This document shows positions 16,647-26,041 of a stretch of 64,000 nucleotides of DNA, one piece after another; the first letter of the stretch is position 1, and the number at the start of each line of letters is the position of its first letter. Both the position numbers and the translations under genes were made by a program. The DNA comes from Streptococcus iniae (GTDB taxonomy: Bacteria > Bacillota > Bacilli > Lactobacillales > Streptococcaceae), in contig NZ_CP132230.1 of the NCBI RefSeq assembly GCF_030732225.1, positions 710,001 through 774,000 on the forward strand. The letters are read 5' to 3'. The notes below the pieces were generated by a model. It searched no databases. It was not told the DNA's origin and worked only from the letters and a program-made list of their open reading frames with translations.

Positions 16647-16694
16647 TTGTATTTTAGAGCTGGCTAACTTATAATGACATTGTAAGCGCTTAAC
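16647..16694 (+). promoter_or_regulatory. promoter and cre site of the fatty-acid oxidation operon
   Basis: TTGTAT (16647-16652) and TATAAT (16670-16675) are 17 bp apart. TGTAAGCGCTTAAC (16681-16694) starts 6 bp after the -10 and matches the CcpA cre core (GTAAGCGCTTA). Its position over the transcription start predicts repression when preferred sugars are present. Confidence 0.78.
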
Positions 16695-16740
16695 TAATAT
16701 TTTTAAGCACAGCCATTAAAAAAAGAAAAGGAGACATGCC

Positions 16741-17946
16741 ATGTCTACAAAACAAGAAATGCTCAAAGAACTTTACCCTGAAGATGTTATGGGCTATTCC
16801 CAAGAATTAACTGAAGGAGAAGTTAAAAAATTAGCTCAAATTCGTGAACTTTTGGAAACAAAATACCGTCCACTTGTCAATGATTGTTGGATGAATGCAG
16901 AAGTTCCAGAAGGCTTCTTTCAAGATATGGGGAAAATGAATTATTTAAATGATCCACTCTTATTTGAAGGACGTCCAGGTGCCAAACGTCGCAGTGAAAT
17001 GTACTTCGCCTTTATGTGTTATGAATTATCACGTTTTGACATTTCAATGAATACTTTTATAGGTGTTCATATCGGTCTTGGACATAACACTTTCTTATTT
17101 GGTGGGAGTGAAGAACAGGTTAACTATTATGTTCCAAAACTACAATCACATGAATTAATGACTTGTTTTGCATTAACAGAGCCAGAACATGGATCAGACG
17201 TTGCAGGTGGTCTTGCAACCACAGCAAAATTCGACGGGGAAAACTGGGTTATCAATGGTGAAAAACGTTGGATTGGTGGCGGTGCTGTAGCAGATGTTGT
17301 TCCAGTATTTGCACGTGACCTTGATACAAATGATGTCAAATGTTTCATTGTTGAAAAAGGTCAAGAAGGCTTCACAGCAGATGTGATTGAAAATAAAATT
17401 GCACTTCGCATCGTCCCAAATGCTAATCTTCATTTTAAAGATGTTAAGGTCCCAGAATCAAAACGTCTTCAAAAAATCAATGGCTTTAAAGACGTTGCTA
17501 AAATTCTTTATTCCACACGTGCTGGTGTAGCTGCGATGGCAGCAGGCGGTATGGGTGGTGCTTTACAAGCAACATTAAAATATGTCACCCAACGTAAACA
17601 GTTTGGCAAAGAAATTTCACAATACCAACTAATACAAGAAAAACTGGCAGTAATGCAGGCAAATACCATGTCAGGACTTGGCTATGCGACTCAATTAGCT
17701 CGTATGCAAGAATCAGGACAATACAGTGAAATTGCAACATCAATGGCTAAAATGTTTAATGCAACTCGCCTTCGTGAAACAGTTGCACTAGGACGTGGTG
17801 TCTGTGGTGGTAATGGAATTACTGTAGATTATGATATCGCTCGTTTCTTCTGTGATGCTGAAGCCATCTACACTTATGAAGGAACTCACGAAATCAATGC
17901 CTTGGTAATTGGACGTGCCTTAACTGGAAAACAAGCCTTTATCTAA
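16741..17946 (+). CDS. acyl-CoA dehydrogenase (glutaryl-CoA-dehydrogenase-like)
   Basis: The 401-residue flavoprotein has the three acyl-CoA dehydrogenase parts: an N-terminal helical domain, a middle beta domain (CFALTEPEHGSDVAGG, then WVINGEKRWIGGG), and a C-terminal domain with RKQFGKEISQYQLIQEKLA. The catalytic base is the Glu in YTYEGTHEIN (about residue 379), and the tail ALVIGRALTGKQAF is like glutaryl-CoA dehydrogenase. It oxidises an acyl-CoA to the enoyl-CoA with FAD, normally passing electrons to ETF. No etfAB is in this window, so the electron acceptor is an open question. It is the first gene of a four-gene operon. Confidence 0.88.
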   Translation: MSTKQEMLKELYPEDVMGYSQELTEGEVKKLAQIRELLETKYRPLVNDCWMNAEVPEGFFQDMGKMNYLNDPLLFEGRPGAKRRSEMYFAFMCYELSRFDISMNTFIGVHIGLGHNTFLFGGSEEQVNYYVPKLQSHELMTCFALTEPEHGSDVAGGLATTAKFDGENWVINGEKRWIGGGAVADVVPVFARDLDTNDVKCFIVEKGQEGFTADVIENKIALRIVPNANLHFKDVKVPESKRLQKINGFKDVAKILYSTRAGVAAMAAGGMGGALQATLKYVTQRKQFGKEISQYQLIQEKLAVMQANTMSGLGYATQLARMQESGQYSEIATSMAKMFNATRLRETVALGRGVCGGNGITVDYDIARFFCDAEAIYTYEGTHEINALVIGRALTGKQAFI

Positions 17947-18027
17947 GCAAAATAAGTCAAGTAAAGTTTGGGATATCTTATTCCAGCTTTACTTTTATAT
18001 GTAAAAACTAGTAAAGAGGAGTAATCA

Positions 18028-19344
18028 ATGACTGATAAGCAAGAATATAAAAAGAAAGTACTTGATATGCAAGAAGCTGTTAAACTGATTGCATCCAATG
18101 ACCGTGTTATGGTCAGCCCTGCAGCTCAAATGCCAATTGAATTCCTAACACTTTTAGCTCAAAGATATGAAGAACTCGAAAATGTTAAGGTGTCCTCATC
18201 TTTCCCATTAGCTCCCTTACCATTTTTAATGGATCCAAGAGTTGCTGAAAAAATACATTTCACAGGATTTTTCATGGGGCCAGTGGATCGTAAGGTTTAT
18301 CCTTTAGGCTTTGAATCCATGATGTCAGTGAATTTTTCAAATATCGGTAAGGCTATCAAAGAAGTTATTAAACCTAATGTCTACGTGACAACAGTTTCTC
18401 CAATGGATGATGATGGCTATTTTAATTTTGGACCAATGGGAACTTCAATTGGACGGGAATGTACAGAGTTTTGTGAGAAAATCATTGTTCAAGTGTCTCA
18501 GAAAGTTCCACGTGTCAATGGTGAGAACACACGCATTCATCTATCAGAAATTGATTATATCATTGAAAAAGATTTTGAAATGATGCCATTACCAGAGCCA
18601 AAACCTAAAGATGTGGATCAAGAAATTGCAAAATTAATTGTTCCTAAAATCAAAGATGGATCCACCATCCAAATTGGTTTCGGTGGCCTGTCAGGGGCAG
18701 TATCCTATGGGCTTAAATCTAAGAAGAACTTGTCTGTTCATACGGAAATGATCACAGAATCCATGAAATACTTAGCAGAAGTAGGAGCAATAACTGGTAA
18801 AATCAAGGGAGGTTTCGCCTTTGGATCCAATGAGCTCTACAATTGGACAGGAGATAACCCACAAGTTGAGGTTGATTTAGTATCTCACGTTAATCAGGCA
18901 TTTGAAGTAGGAAAGTATGATGATTTTGTTTCCATTAATGCTTGTCTAATGGTTGACCTTACAGGTCAAGTGGTCTCAGAAGGTTCAGGTCATCGCATCG
19001 TTAGTTCAGTTGGAGGGGCTAGTGATTTTGTCCGTGGAGCTGGTGCTTCAAATGGTGGACAAAGCTTCATTTGTGTTGCCTCAACAAGAATCGATGAAGA
19101 AACCGGCCAAGTCTATTCAAATATTGTCTCGGAATTTGAGCCAGGAACACCTATTTCTGTTCCTAGAGCTGATGTGATGACCATTGTTACAGAATATGGT
19201 ATCGCAGACCTTTACAATAAAACAATGGAAGAGCGTGCTATGGCCTTGATTGAGGTTGCTCATCCAGATTTTCGTGCAGAGCTCAGGGATAAAGCAGCAA
19301 AAGCTGGTATCTTACGACAATTCCAAGATAAATTTCACAATTAA
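18028..19344 (+). CDS. acetate/acyl CoA-transferase (acetyl-CoA hydrolase/transferase family)
   Basis: The 438-residue protein matches the AcCoA hydrolase/transferase family (butyryl-CoA:acetate or 4-hydroxybutyrate CoA-transferase type). The N-terminal domain has DRVMVSPAAQMP. The C-terminal domain has GFGGLSGAVSYGL, and HTEMITE (about residue 237) carries the family's catalytic glutamate. GSGHRIVSSVGGASDFVRGA is the conserved late motif. It would move CoA between acyl groups and acetate, either loading incoming acids without ATP or releasing the final acid. It lies 82 bp after the dehydrogenase and 14 bp before the next gene. Confidence 0.82.
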   Translation: MTDKQEYKKKVLDMQEAVKLIASNDRVMVSPAAQMPIEFLTLLAQRYEELENVKVSSSFPLAPLPFLMDPRVAEKIHFTGFFMGPVDRKVYPLGFESMMSVNFSNIGKAIKEVIKPNVYVTTVSPMDDDGYFNFGPMGTSIGRECTEFCEKIIVQVSQKVPRVNGENTRIHLSEIDYIIEKDFEMMPLPEPKPKDVDQEIAKLIVPKIKDGSTIQIGFGGLSGAVSYGLKSKKNLSVHTEMITESMKYLAEVGAITGKIKGGFAFGSNELYNWTGDNPQVEVDLVSHVNQAFEVGKYDDFVSINACLMVDLTGQVVSEGSGHRIVSSVGGASDFVRGAGASNGGQSFICVASTRIDEETGQVYSNIVSEFEPGTPISVPRADVMTIVTEYGIADLYNKTMEERAMALIEVAHPDFRAELRDKAAKAGILRQFQDKFHN

Positions 19345-19358
19345 AAGGAGGAAAAAGA

Positions 19359-21617
19359 ATGACTATTTCTAAAGCAAGCGTCTTAGGCGCTGGAGTAATG
19401 GGTAGCCAAATTGCTGCTTTGTTAGTTAATGCAGGGCTGCAAGTTGAATTGCTCGATATTGTTATTGATGACAATGATAAAAATAAATTATCAAAAGGCG
19501 CATACGACCGTATCACACACCCTAAAAAAGGCCTCCTATATGATCCGTCATTTGCTTCAAATTTAAGCTATAGTAATTTTACAGATGCTCTTGAAAAAGA
19601 AAGTGATTCTGACTTATTTATTGAGGCAGTAGCAGAAAAAATCGATATCAAACATGACCTTTGGTCAAAAGTAGCAAAAATCGCTAAAAAAGATGCCATT
19701 CTTGCTACCAATACTTCTGGCATTCCAATTGAATTTATTGCCAAGGTATTGGATGACACAACTCGTCAACGCTTTATTGGCATGCACTTCTTTAACCCAC
19801 CACGTTTTATGAAATTGGTTGAATTGATTCCAAACACAAAAACTTCCCAAGAAACGATTGATCGTTTGACAGAATTCACAGTCAACTGCTTAGGTAAAGG
19901 AATTGTTCCTGCTAATGATGTTCCAGGTTTTATTGCTAACCGTATCGGAACTTACACGTCAAATGATGTCATGTTACGTGCTCAGAAATCTGGTTTATCT
20001 ATTCAAGAAGTGGACACTTTAACAGGAGAATACATTGGTCGACCAAAACTTGGAACCTTTAAACTTGGTGACATGGTTGGCTTAGATATTGCTTACAATG
20101 TTATTCGTGGTATGTTGCAAGACCCATCGGAACAAGATTTCTTCAAAGTTCCCGAAACACTTGAAAAAATGGTTGCTGCTAAAATGCTTGGAAATAAAAC
20201 CAAACAAGGTTTCTATAAAAAAGAAGGCCGGGAGCGTTTTGTCATTGACCCTGAAAGCTTAACCTATAAACCTCTGGAAAAAATTCATCTTCCTATTCAA
20301 GAAAAATTGGGCCGTAAGTTGAAAGAGAATTTAAAAGTTATCTTTGATGCTGAAGACAAAGAGGGGATTTTCCTTTGGGAAACCTTGCGTAATGTCTTTT
20401 ATTATTCAGCAGTTAATGTCCCAAAAGCAGCCAATGATTATAAAAACATTGACCGAGCAATTGTTTGGGGCTATAACTGGAAATTAGGACCTTTCCAACT
20501 TTGGGATTTAATGGGCTTTGAACAGGTTAAAGAACGTATGCAAAGGGAACTTGGTCAATTGCCGCAATGGATTGAAAAACGCACAGAAAACTTCTATCAA
20601 AGAGGTGAAACAATCAATCATATCAGCCCTATAGAAACTAAGATTGAAAGAGAAATTTGGAATAAGCCAGATACTAATCTTTCTGTCATAAATGGGCAAC
20701 AGTTGCTTCTTAGAATGCAGACACCTGCTAATTCTATTACTCCGGGATTCTCACAAGATTTGGCTGATGCTGTTGATAGGCTTGAAAACGAAAATTACAC
20801 TAGCATGGTTCTTTATTCAAATGGTGCAAACTTCTGTGTTGGTGCAAACTTAATGGGCATGAAACAAGCCATTGAAGAAAATAAGGTTACTGAATTTATT
20901 GCACCTGGAGTAGATGTCCTTCAAAATGCAGTGAAACGTGTGCGTTACTCATCAAAACCCATTGTAACGGCTGCTCAAGGTCGTGCATTAGGTGGAGGGG
21001 CAGAGCTTCTTTTAGCATCACCATTTGTTGTAGCTGCTGCTGAAACCTATATGGGTCTTGTTGAGGTAGGTGTTGGCTTGATTCCATCTGGTGGTGGCGT
21101 TGCAGAATTGACTGAGCGTATTCTTAAGGTGACTGAGACACCTGCAAACCGTTTTGCACGACTTGCCAAATTGGTTCAACAAATTTCTTCTGCCTATGTC
21201 TCAATGAATGCCTATGAGGCAAAAGCTGAAGGCTTCCTTCGTGAACGAGATGTTATTGTTCAAAATGAAGAATTACGGGTGTATGCAGCACTTGAATTAG
21301 CTCAATTTTATTCAGAATATGGTTATCAAGCAGCTAAAAAATATACCTACATTGCACCAGGACGAGACTTCAAGGCAGTAGTAGAGTCCAACTTGGATGC
21401 CATGAGACTAGGCCACTTTATCAGTGATTATGATATGGAAATTGGAATGGCTGTGGCTGATATAGTAGCAGGTGGTGATCTTCCGCGTAATACTTATATT
21501 AATCATGATTACCTACTTGGTTTAGAAAAGAAAAACTTTTTAACATTAAGTGCTAATCAAAAAACATATGAACGTATTACTCATATGCTTGCTACAAAAC
21601 GCCCACTTCGTAATTAA
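19359..21617 (+). CDS. fadN: 3-hydroxyacyl-CoA dehydrogenase / enoyl-CoA hydratase fusion (FadN-like)
   Basis: The 752-residue bifunctional protein starts with an NAD-binding domain (SVLGAGVMGSQIAALLVNAG), the HCDH motifs ATNTSGIPIEFIA and GMHFFNPPRFMKLVELIP, and the C-terminal HCDH domain. From about residue 440 it has an enoyl-CoA hydratase/isomerase domain (NFCVGANLMGM oxyanion region; ALGGGAELLLASPFVVAAAE; GVGLIPSGGG). The order HCDH then hydratase is that of Bacillus FadN, not E. coli FadB. It performs the hydration and second oxidation of beta-oxidation. AGGAGG precedes the start; the next gene begins 40 bp downstream. The symbol is by domain order, not by search. Confidence 0.85.
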   Translation: MTISKASVLGAGVMGSQIAALLVNAGLQVELLDIVIDDNDKNKLSKGAYDRITHPKKGLLYDPSFASNLSYSNFTDALEKESDSDLFIEAVAEKIDIKHDLWSKVAKIAKKDAILATNTSGIPIEFIAKVLDDTTRQRFIGMHFFNPPRFMKLVELIPNTKTSQETIDRLTEFTVNCLGKGIVPANDVPGFIANRIGTYTSNDVMLRAQKSGLSIQEVDTLTGEYIGRPKLGTFKLGDMVGLDIAYNVIRGMLQDPSEQDFFKVPETLEKMVAAKMLGNKTKQGFYKKEGRERFVIDPESLTYKPLEKIHLPIQEKLGRKLKENLKVIFDAEDKEGIFLWETLRNVFYYSAVNVPKAANDYKNIDRAIVWGYNWKLGPFQLWDLMGFEQVKERMQRELGQLPQWIEKRTENFYQRGETINHISPIETKIEREIWNKPDTNLSVINGQQLLLRMQTPANSITPGFSQDLADAVDRLENENYTSMVLYSNGANFCVGANLMGMKQAIEENKVTEFIAPGVDVLQNAVKRVRYSSKPIVTAAQGRALGGGAELLLASPFVVAAAETYMGLVEVGVGLIPSGGGVAELTERILKVTETPANRFARLAKLVQQISSAYVSMNAYEAKAEGFLRERDVIVQNEELRVYAALELAQFYSEYGYQAAKKYTYIAPGRDFKAVVESNLDAMRLGHFISDYDMEIGMAVADIVAGGDLPRNTYINHDYLLGLEKKNFLTLSANQKTYERITHMLATKRPLRN

Positions 21618-21657
21618 ACAGTGTGGTATAGAATGGAATTGAGAAGGAGAAAATAAT

Positions 21658-22851
21658 ATGCATGAAGCTTATATTGTAGCCTACGGCCGTTCTGCAATTG
21701 GCAAGGGCAATGCTAAGGGAGCATATGCTCATAGTCGTCCAGATGATGTTGCAGCGGACGTTTTAAAAGGTGTCATTGCCCGTGTTGAAGGTGATTTTGA
21801 TCCCAAATATATTGAAGATGTTATCGTTGGTTGTTCATTCCCAGAAGCTATGCAAGGAATTAACTTTGCAAGAACAATCGCCTTGAGAGCAGGCCTACCA
21901 CATAGTGTAGCAGGTCAAACCGTTAACCGTTTTTGTTCCTCAGGACTTCAAACCATTGCAACAGCAGCAAATGCTATTATGGCAGGACAAGCTAATTGTA
22001 TGGTAGCAGGTGGAGTTGAGTTTATGTCTGCTGTTCCAATGGGTGGAGGTGAACCAACTGTGAATCCAACACTCCAAAAACAAGATGTCGGTGCGTCCTA
22101 TCCAATGGGACTTACAGCTGAAAACGTTGCTGAAAAATATCATATTAGCCGTGAAGATCAAGATTATTTTGGTGCACAAAGTCATCAAAAGGCCCATCTT
22201 GCTCAAATCAATGGCAAATTTGAAAACGAAATTGTCCCCGTTGAAATCGAGCAAGTTAAATACACTGCTAAGGGACCAGAAGTGTACAAAGAAGAATTTA
22301 AGACTGACCAAGGTATTCGTCCAGAGTCTACACCTGAATCTTTAGGAAAACTAAGAACAGTCTTTAAAGCAGACGGCTCAGTGACAGCAGCAACTTCATC
22401 ACAAATTTCTGATGGAGCAGCCTTTGTGGTTTTAATGTCTAAAGAAATGATTGAGCAATTGCATATTAAACCAATTGCACGTTTTGTAGGTTTTAAAGCA
22501 GTAGGTGTTGACCCTAAAGTTATGGGTATTGGACCAGCCTATGCTATTCCAGAAGTTTTAGAAAGTGCTAATCTTGACTTAAAAGATATTGATTTGATTG
22601 AACTTAATGAAGCATTTGCTGCACAAGCTTTAGCATCAGCGCGTGAGCTTGGCATCAATATGGACATTACTAACGTAAATGGGGGCGCAATTGCACTAGG
22701 ACACCCATTAGGAGCAACTGGAGCAATTTTAACATCGCGTCTACTTTCTGAAATGAGCAAACGTCCAGAAACAAGATATGGTTTAGTGTCAATGTGTATT
22801 GGTGTAGGTATGGGTGCTGCTGGTATCTATGAGTATGTTGGCGATCGTTAA
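21658..22851 (+). CDS. fadA: acetyl-CoA C-acyltransferase (thiolase, FadA-like)
   Basis: The 397-residue thiolase has the acyl-accepting cysteine in NRFCSSGLQTIA (about residue 93), the active-site histidine in NGGAIALGHPLGATGA (about 347) and the second cysteine in SMCIGVGMGAAG (about 380). It would cleave 3-ketoacyl-CoA with CoA to acetyl-CoA and a shortened acyl-CoA; the reverse condensation is also possible for this fold. As last gene of the unit it completes the enzyme set needed for a beta-oxidation turn apart from ETF. A strong hairpin follows. The FadA rather than AtoB assignment comes from its neighbours. Confidence 0.87.
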   Translation: MHEAYIVAYGRSAIGKGNAKGAYAHSRPDDVAADVLKGVIARVEGDFDPKYIEDVIVGCSFPEAMQGINFARTIALRAGLPHSVAGQTVNRFCSSGLQTIATAANAIMAGQANCMVAGGVEFMSAVPMGGGEPTVNPTLQKQDVGASYPMGLTAENVAEKYHISREDQDYFGAQSHQKAHLAQINGKFENEIVPVEIEQVKYTAKGPEVYKEEFKTDQGIRPESTPESLGKLRTVFKADGSVTAATSSQISDGAAFVVLMSKEMIEQLHIKPIARFVGFKAVGVDPKVMGIGPAYAIPEVLESANLDLKDIDLIELNEAFAAQALASARELGINMDITNVNGGAIALGHPLGATGAILTSRLLSEMSKRPETRYGLVSMCIGVGMGAAGIYEYVGDR

Positions 22852-22880
22852 ATTAAGATTAAAATCCTATGGTAGTTATT

Positions 22881-22918
22881 ATTAAAAGCCTTTCTAGTTT
22901 TTTAGAGAGGCTTTTAAT
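22881..22918 (+). terminator. terminator after the thiolase gene
   Basis: ATTAAAAGCCTTTCTA (22881-22896) pairs with TAGAGAGGCTTTTAAT (22903-22918), 15 of 16 positions, around a 6-nt T-rich loop. It could work on both strands. Confidence 0.82.
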
Positions 22919-23009
22919 GTTCAGAAAAAAAGAATTTATTTCCTTGAAGGCTGTTCTACTTTCCACTATAATTAGGGAAAAGACCCAAAGTTTAGAATAA
23001 GAGGACACA

Positions 23010-23936
23010 ATGAAACTAGATATTCCCCAGATGAATTATTTAATAGCCATCGTTGATGCAGATTTTAACCTTTCAGATGCAGCCAAACAGATTTATGTGA
23101 CCCAATCAACGCTAAGTCAGTTTATTTCTAACTTTGAAAAAAGTGAAAATGTCCAATTGTTTAACCGAAAAAATGGTCGACTAACCAGCTTAACGCCAAT
23201 TGGGAAACACATGTATAAAGAAGTCTTAGCAATTGTGACAAAATTTGATGCCATTGATAACATGATAACTAATGAAGGAAAAAAACGTAAAGGCATGATT
23301 CGGATTGGTATTCCAACAACCTTATTACGAATCTTGTTTACCAGATTTTTCCCCAATTTTTTAATGCAAAATCCTGACATTCAAATCGAAATAGTTGAAG
23401 AAGATACCAAAAAATTAAGGCAAATGCTTTTGGACAATGAATTGCATTTTGCAATGATTGAAGAACCAACAAAATTAGATGAGAAAAAATTTGAACAACA
23501 CCTGGTTCTCTTATCTGAGATTGCAGCATTTATGAGACCACAAAGTCCACTAGCTAAAAAAAATAAGCTAAGCTGGTCGGACTTAGATGATCAATTTATT
23601 ACCATTTTAAATGAGGACTTTGCTTCAAATGCACAAATTGTTGAAAAATTGGAAAGTGTTCATTCAAAGGCCAAGCTGTTAATGACCTCATCGAGTTGGG
23701 ATTATCTGGTAGAATCAAGTGCTATCAACGATGTGATTGCAATCTTGCCAACAGCTCGCTTTAACCGTTACATCGAGCGCCTTAATTACATAGGTATTGT
23801 CGAAAAACGCTTTGAGGATCCCATACCCGTAAAACCGATGCTTTGTCGTCCTATTAAAACTAAATATAGCGTAGCTGAACATTATGTTTTTGAAACCATG
23901 CTTAAAGGCTTTTACCATTTGACAGACACCAAATAA
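23010..23936 (+). CDS. LysR-family transcriptional regulator
   Basis: The 308-residue protein has the LysR N-terminal winged helix (MNYLIAIVDADFNLSDAAKQ, VTQSTLSQFISNFEKS, then LFNRKNGRLTSLTPIG). A periplasmic-binding-like effector domain runs from about residue 93 (KGMIRIGIPTTLLRI) to the end. It lies directly after the fatty-acid operon on the same strand, separated by a terminator. Control of those genes is plausible but not shown, and no LysR T-N11-A site was identified. The next gene, a thioesterase, starts 123 bp later. Confidence 0.87.
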   Translation: MKLDIPQMNYLIAIVDADFNLSDAAKQIYVTQSTLSQFISNFEKSENVQLFNRKNGRLTSLTPIGKHMYKEVLAIVTKFDAIDNMITNEGKKRKGMIRIGIPTTLLRILFTRFFPNFLMQNPDIQIEIVEEDTKKLRQMLLDNELHFAMIEEPTKLDEKKFEQHLVLLSEIAAFMRPQSPLAKKNKLSWSDLDDQFITILNEDFASNAQIVEKLESVHSKAKLLMTSSSWDYLVESSAINDVIAILPTARFNRYIERLNYIGIVEKRFEDPIPVKPMLCRPIKTKYSVAEHYVFETMLKGFYHLTDTK

Positions 23937-24059
23937 GGTATCAGACAGTAAGAATTCACAAAATTTAAGAGCTTTCAAGCATGGAAGATAGTAAGAGATG
24001 CCATTTGTAGTATAATAAAACATAGCAAAAGCTAAAATAGTCAGTTAAAAGGTAGGAAG

Positions 24060-24446
24060 ATGAAAGAATTTAAAATGAAAGAAATTAAGGTTTTTGAAAA
24101 CTATCAAGCTGTAACCTTAGAAACAGGACATGTTATTGTGACAACAGAAGTGGTTGAAGATTCCCTCAACTACCATCAAACAGCACACGGAGGTTACCTC
24201 TTTACCTTAGCAGATCAGATTTCTGGCGCTGTCTGTGTGTCAACGGGCTATGACGCAGTAACGCAACAAGCCAATATTAATTACCTTAAGCCTGCTCTTA
24301 TAGGAGAAGTCTTAACCATTGATGGCAAATGCATTCATAATGGGAAATCAACCAAGGTTAATGAAGTGATTATTCGAAACCAAAAAGGCCAAGATGTGAT
24401 TAAAGCGACCTTCACCATGTTTGTCCTTGGAAAAAGAGAAGCCTAA
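24060..24446 (+). CDS. PaaI-type hotdog thioesterase
   Basis: The 128-residue protein has the hotdog-fold thioesterase signature HQTAHGGYLFTLADQISG (about 41-58) with the G-G and D of the PaaI/4HBT group, and the strand pattern ANINYLKPALIGEVLTI after it. It would hydrolyse acyl-CoA or phenylacetyl-type CoA thioesters. Its place after the beta-oxidation genes and LysR regulator suggests relief of stalled CoA thioesters. ATG at 24060 is used; a second ATG five codons in is possible but has no better ribosome site. A terminator overlaps the stop. Confidence 0.8.
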   Translation: MKEFKMKEIKVFENYQAVTLETGHVIVTTEVVEDSLNYHQTAHGGYLFTLADQISGAVCVSTGYDAVTQQANINYLKPALIGEVLTIDGKCIHNGKSTKVNEVIIRNQKGQDVIKATFTMFVLGKREA

Positions 24447-24472
24447 CAGTTAGTCCAACTAACTGTTTTTTT
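24445..24472 (+). terminator. terminator after the PaaI thioesterase
   Basis: AACAGTTAGT (24445-24454) pairs with ACTAACTGTT (24458-24467) around CCA, followed by T residues. The stem starts inside the stop codon. Confidence 0.85.
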
Positions 24473-24572
24473 AAGCCTTTCATCTGACATTTTCTCTAAG
24501 AAGTGGTAAACTAGTAAATAAGAATGATTATAATTAAGAAACATGTATTAGAGGGAATGAAAGGAGACGACC

Positions 24573-25229
24573 ATGTCGTTATTAGTATTTGATCATGTCT
24601 GTTTCACATCAGATGGAAAAGATATTATTAAAGATGTCACTTTTGCTGTTGAAAAAGGAGATTTTATTTCCATTGTTGGTCCATCAGGAGGAGGAAAGAG
24701 TACCCTACTCAAACTAGCTAGTCATCTCTTGAGTCCAAGTCAAGGAAAAATAGTATTTGAGGGGAAAGACAGTGCATCTGTTGATCCTATCATATTACGT
24801 CAAGCTATTTCTTATTGTTTTCAAACACCCTATCTTTTTGGAAAAGTTGTTAAAGATGATATTGCTTATCCCTTTAGTATTAGACATCAAGCTTATGATG
24901 ATAAGCGCGTCAAGGAACTTTTTGAGCTCTTTCAAATGGACTTAGCTTACTTAGAACAGGATGTTAAAAAACTTTCAGGTGGTGAAAAACAACGCATTGC
25001 CTTAATTCGTCAACTCTTATTTATGCCTCAAATATTACTTCTAGATGAGGTCACATCAGCTTTAGATGCTCAAAATAAAGTCTTAGTTGAAGAAGTTATT
25101 AAAACCTTACATGACCAAGGGATTACAATTCTTTGGATAACGCATGATGAAGCACAGAGTCGTAAATATGCTAATAAAATCCTGACCCTTGTTTCGGGGC
25201 AGTTGGAATCAATGGAGGTCATCAAATGA
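24573..25229 (+). CDS. fetA: FetA-like ABC transporter ATP-binding protein
   Basis: The 218-residue ATPase has Walker A GPSGGGKST, Q-loop CFQTPYLFG, signature LSGGEKQRIALIR, Walker B ILLLDEVTSALD and the switch histidine in WITHDEAQSRK. Its last four bases overlap the start of a FetB-type permease, and this ATPase-permease pair is the FetAB (YbbL/YbbM) arrangement linked to iron export and oxidative stress tolerance in E. coli. Substrate in streptococci is inferred only by family. Confidence 0.82.
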   Translation: MSLLVFDHVCFTSDGKDIIKDVTFAVEKGDFISIVGPSGGGKSTLLKLASHLLSPSQGKIVFEGKDSASVDPIILRQAISYCFQTPYLFGKVVKDDIAYPFSIRHQAYDDKRVKELFELFQMDLAYLEQDVKKLSGGEKQRIALIRQLLFMPQILLLDEVTSALDAQNKVLVEEVIKTLHDQGITILWITHDEAQSRKYANKILTLVSGQLESMEVIK

Positions 25230-25999
25230 GTGGTGCAGATAATATTTCCCTTACATCTTTGCTAATTGCATCGTCCTTAGTTCTCATCACCCTTTTCTTT
25301 TCTTATTGGCAAAAGCTCAAACTTGAAAAAGAAATTGTGATTAGTGCCATTAGAGCAGTCCTTCAATTATTAGTGGTTGGTTTTGTTCTGGATTATATCT
25401 TTGGCTATAACAATCCTATTTTTACAGCTCTATTATTACTTTTTATGATTGTTAATGCCTCGCAAAATGCCTCTAAAAGAGGTCAGGGGATTAAAAATGG
25501 TTTTAAAATTTCCTTTATTGCCATTTCCTTAGGAGCTTTTACAACTCTTGCTATTTTAATTGCTTCGGGTATCCTAAGCTTTGTTCCGGGGCAAATGATT
25601 CCAGTTGGTGGCATGATAATTAGCAATTCAATGGTTGCTATTGGTCTTTGCTATAAGCAACTCTTGTCTGATTTTCAAGGGAAACAAGAAGAAGTAGAGA
25701 CAAAATTAGCATTAGGAGCAGATATTTTACCAGCTTCCATTGATATTATTAGAGACGTTATTAAAACAGGCATGATTCCAACCATTGATTCAGCAAAAAC
25801 CTTAGGGATTGTTTCTCTTCCAGGGATGATGACGGGGTTAATTCTAGCAGGGACCTCTCCTATTCAAGCGGTTAAATATCAAATGATGGTCACCTTTATG
25901 CTTTTAGCTACAACGTCGATTGCATCATTTGTAGCAACTTACCTTTCCTATAAGGGCTTCTTTAATCAGCGCAAGCAATTAGTCGTCAAAAGAAGCTAA
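25226..25999 (+). CDS. fetB: FetB-like ABC permease (UPF0014)
   Basis: The 257-residue protein has about seven TM helices. It carries the UPF0014 signature regions AIRAVLQLLVVGFVL, LLLFMIVNASQNASKRG, VPGQMIPVGGMIISNSMV and the late SLPGMMTGLILAGTSPIQA. It is the membrane half of the exporter encoded with the preceding ATPase, with a 4-bp ATGA overlap indicating coupled translation. A weak bidirectional hairpin lies between its stop and the convergent DUF1846 gene. Confidence 0.85.
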   Translation: MSGADNISLTSLLIASSLVLITLFFSYWQKLKLEKEIVISAIRAVLQLLVVGFVLDYIFGYNNPIFTALLLLFMIVNASQNASKRGQGIKNGFKISFIAISLGAFTTLAILIASGILSFVPGQMIPVGGMIISNSMVAIGLCYKQLLSDFQGKQEEVETKLALGADILPASIDIIRDVIKTGMIPTIDSAKTLGIVSLPGMMTGLILAGTSPIQAVKYQMMVTFMLLATTSIASFVATYLSYKGFFNQRKQLVVKRS

Positions 26000-26005
26000 T
26001 AGAGT

Positions 26006-26041
26006 AAAAAAATCGGAATTCATAGGAATCCCGGTTTTCTT
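26006..26041. terminator. hairpin between convergent genes
   Basis: An imperfect stem (AAAAAATCGG then GGAATCCCGGTTTT) with flanking A and T runs sits between fetB and the DUF1846 gene and could serve both strands. Confidence 0.5.

Noticed and set aside
21940..22311. 123-codon minus-strand frame inside the thiolase gene
   Set aside because: Antisense shadow of a conserved gene with low-complexity Cys/Ser/Phe composition and no ribosome site.
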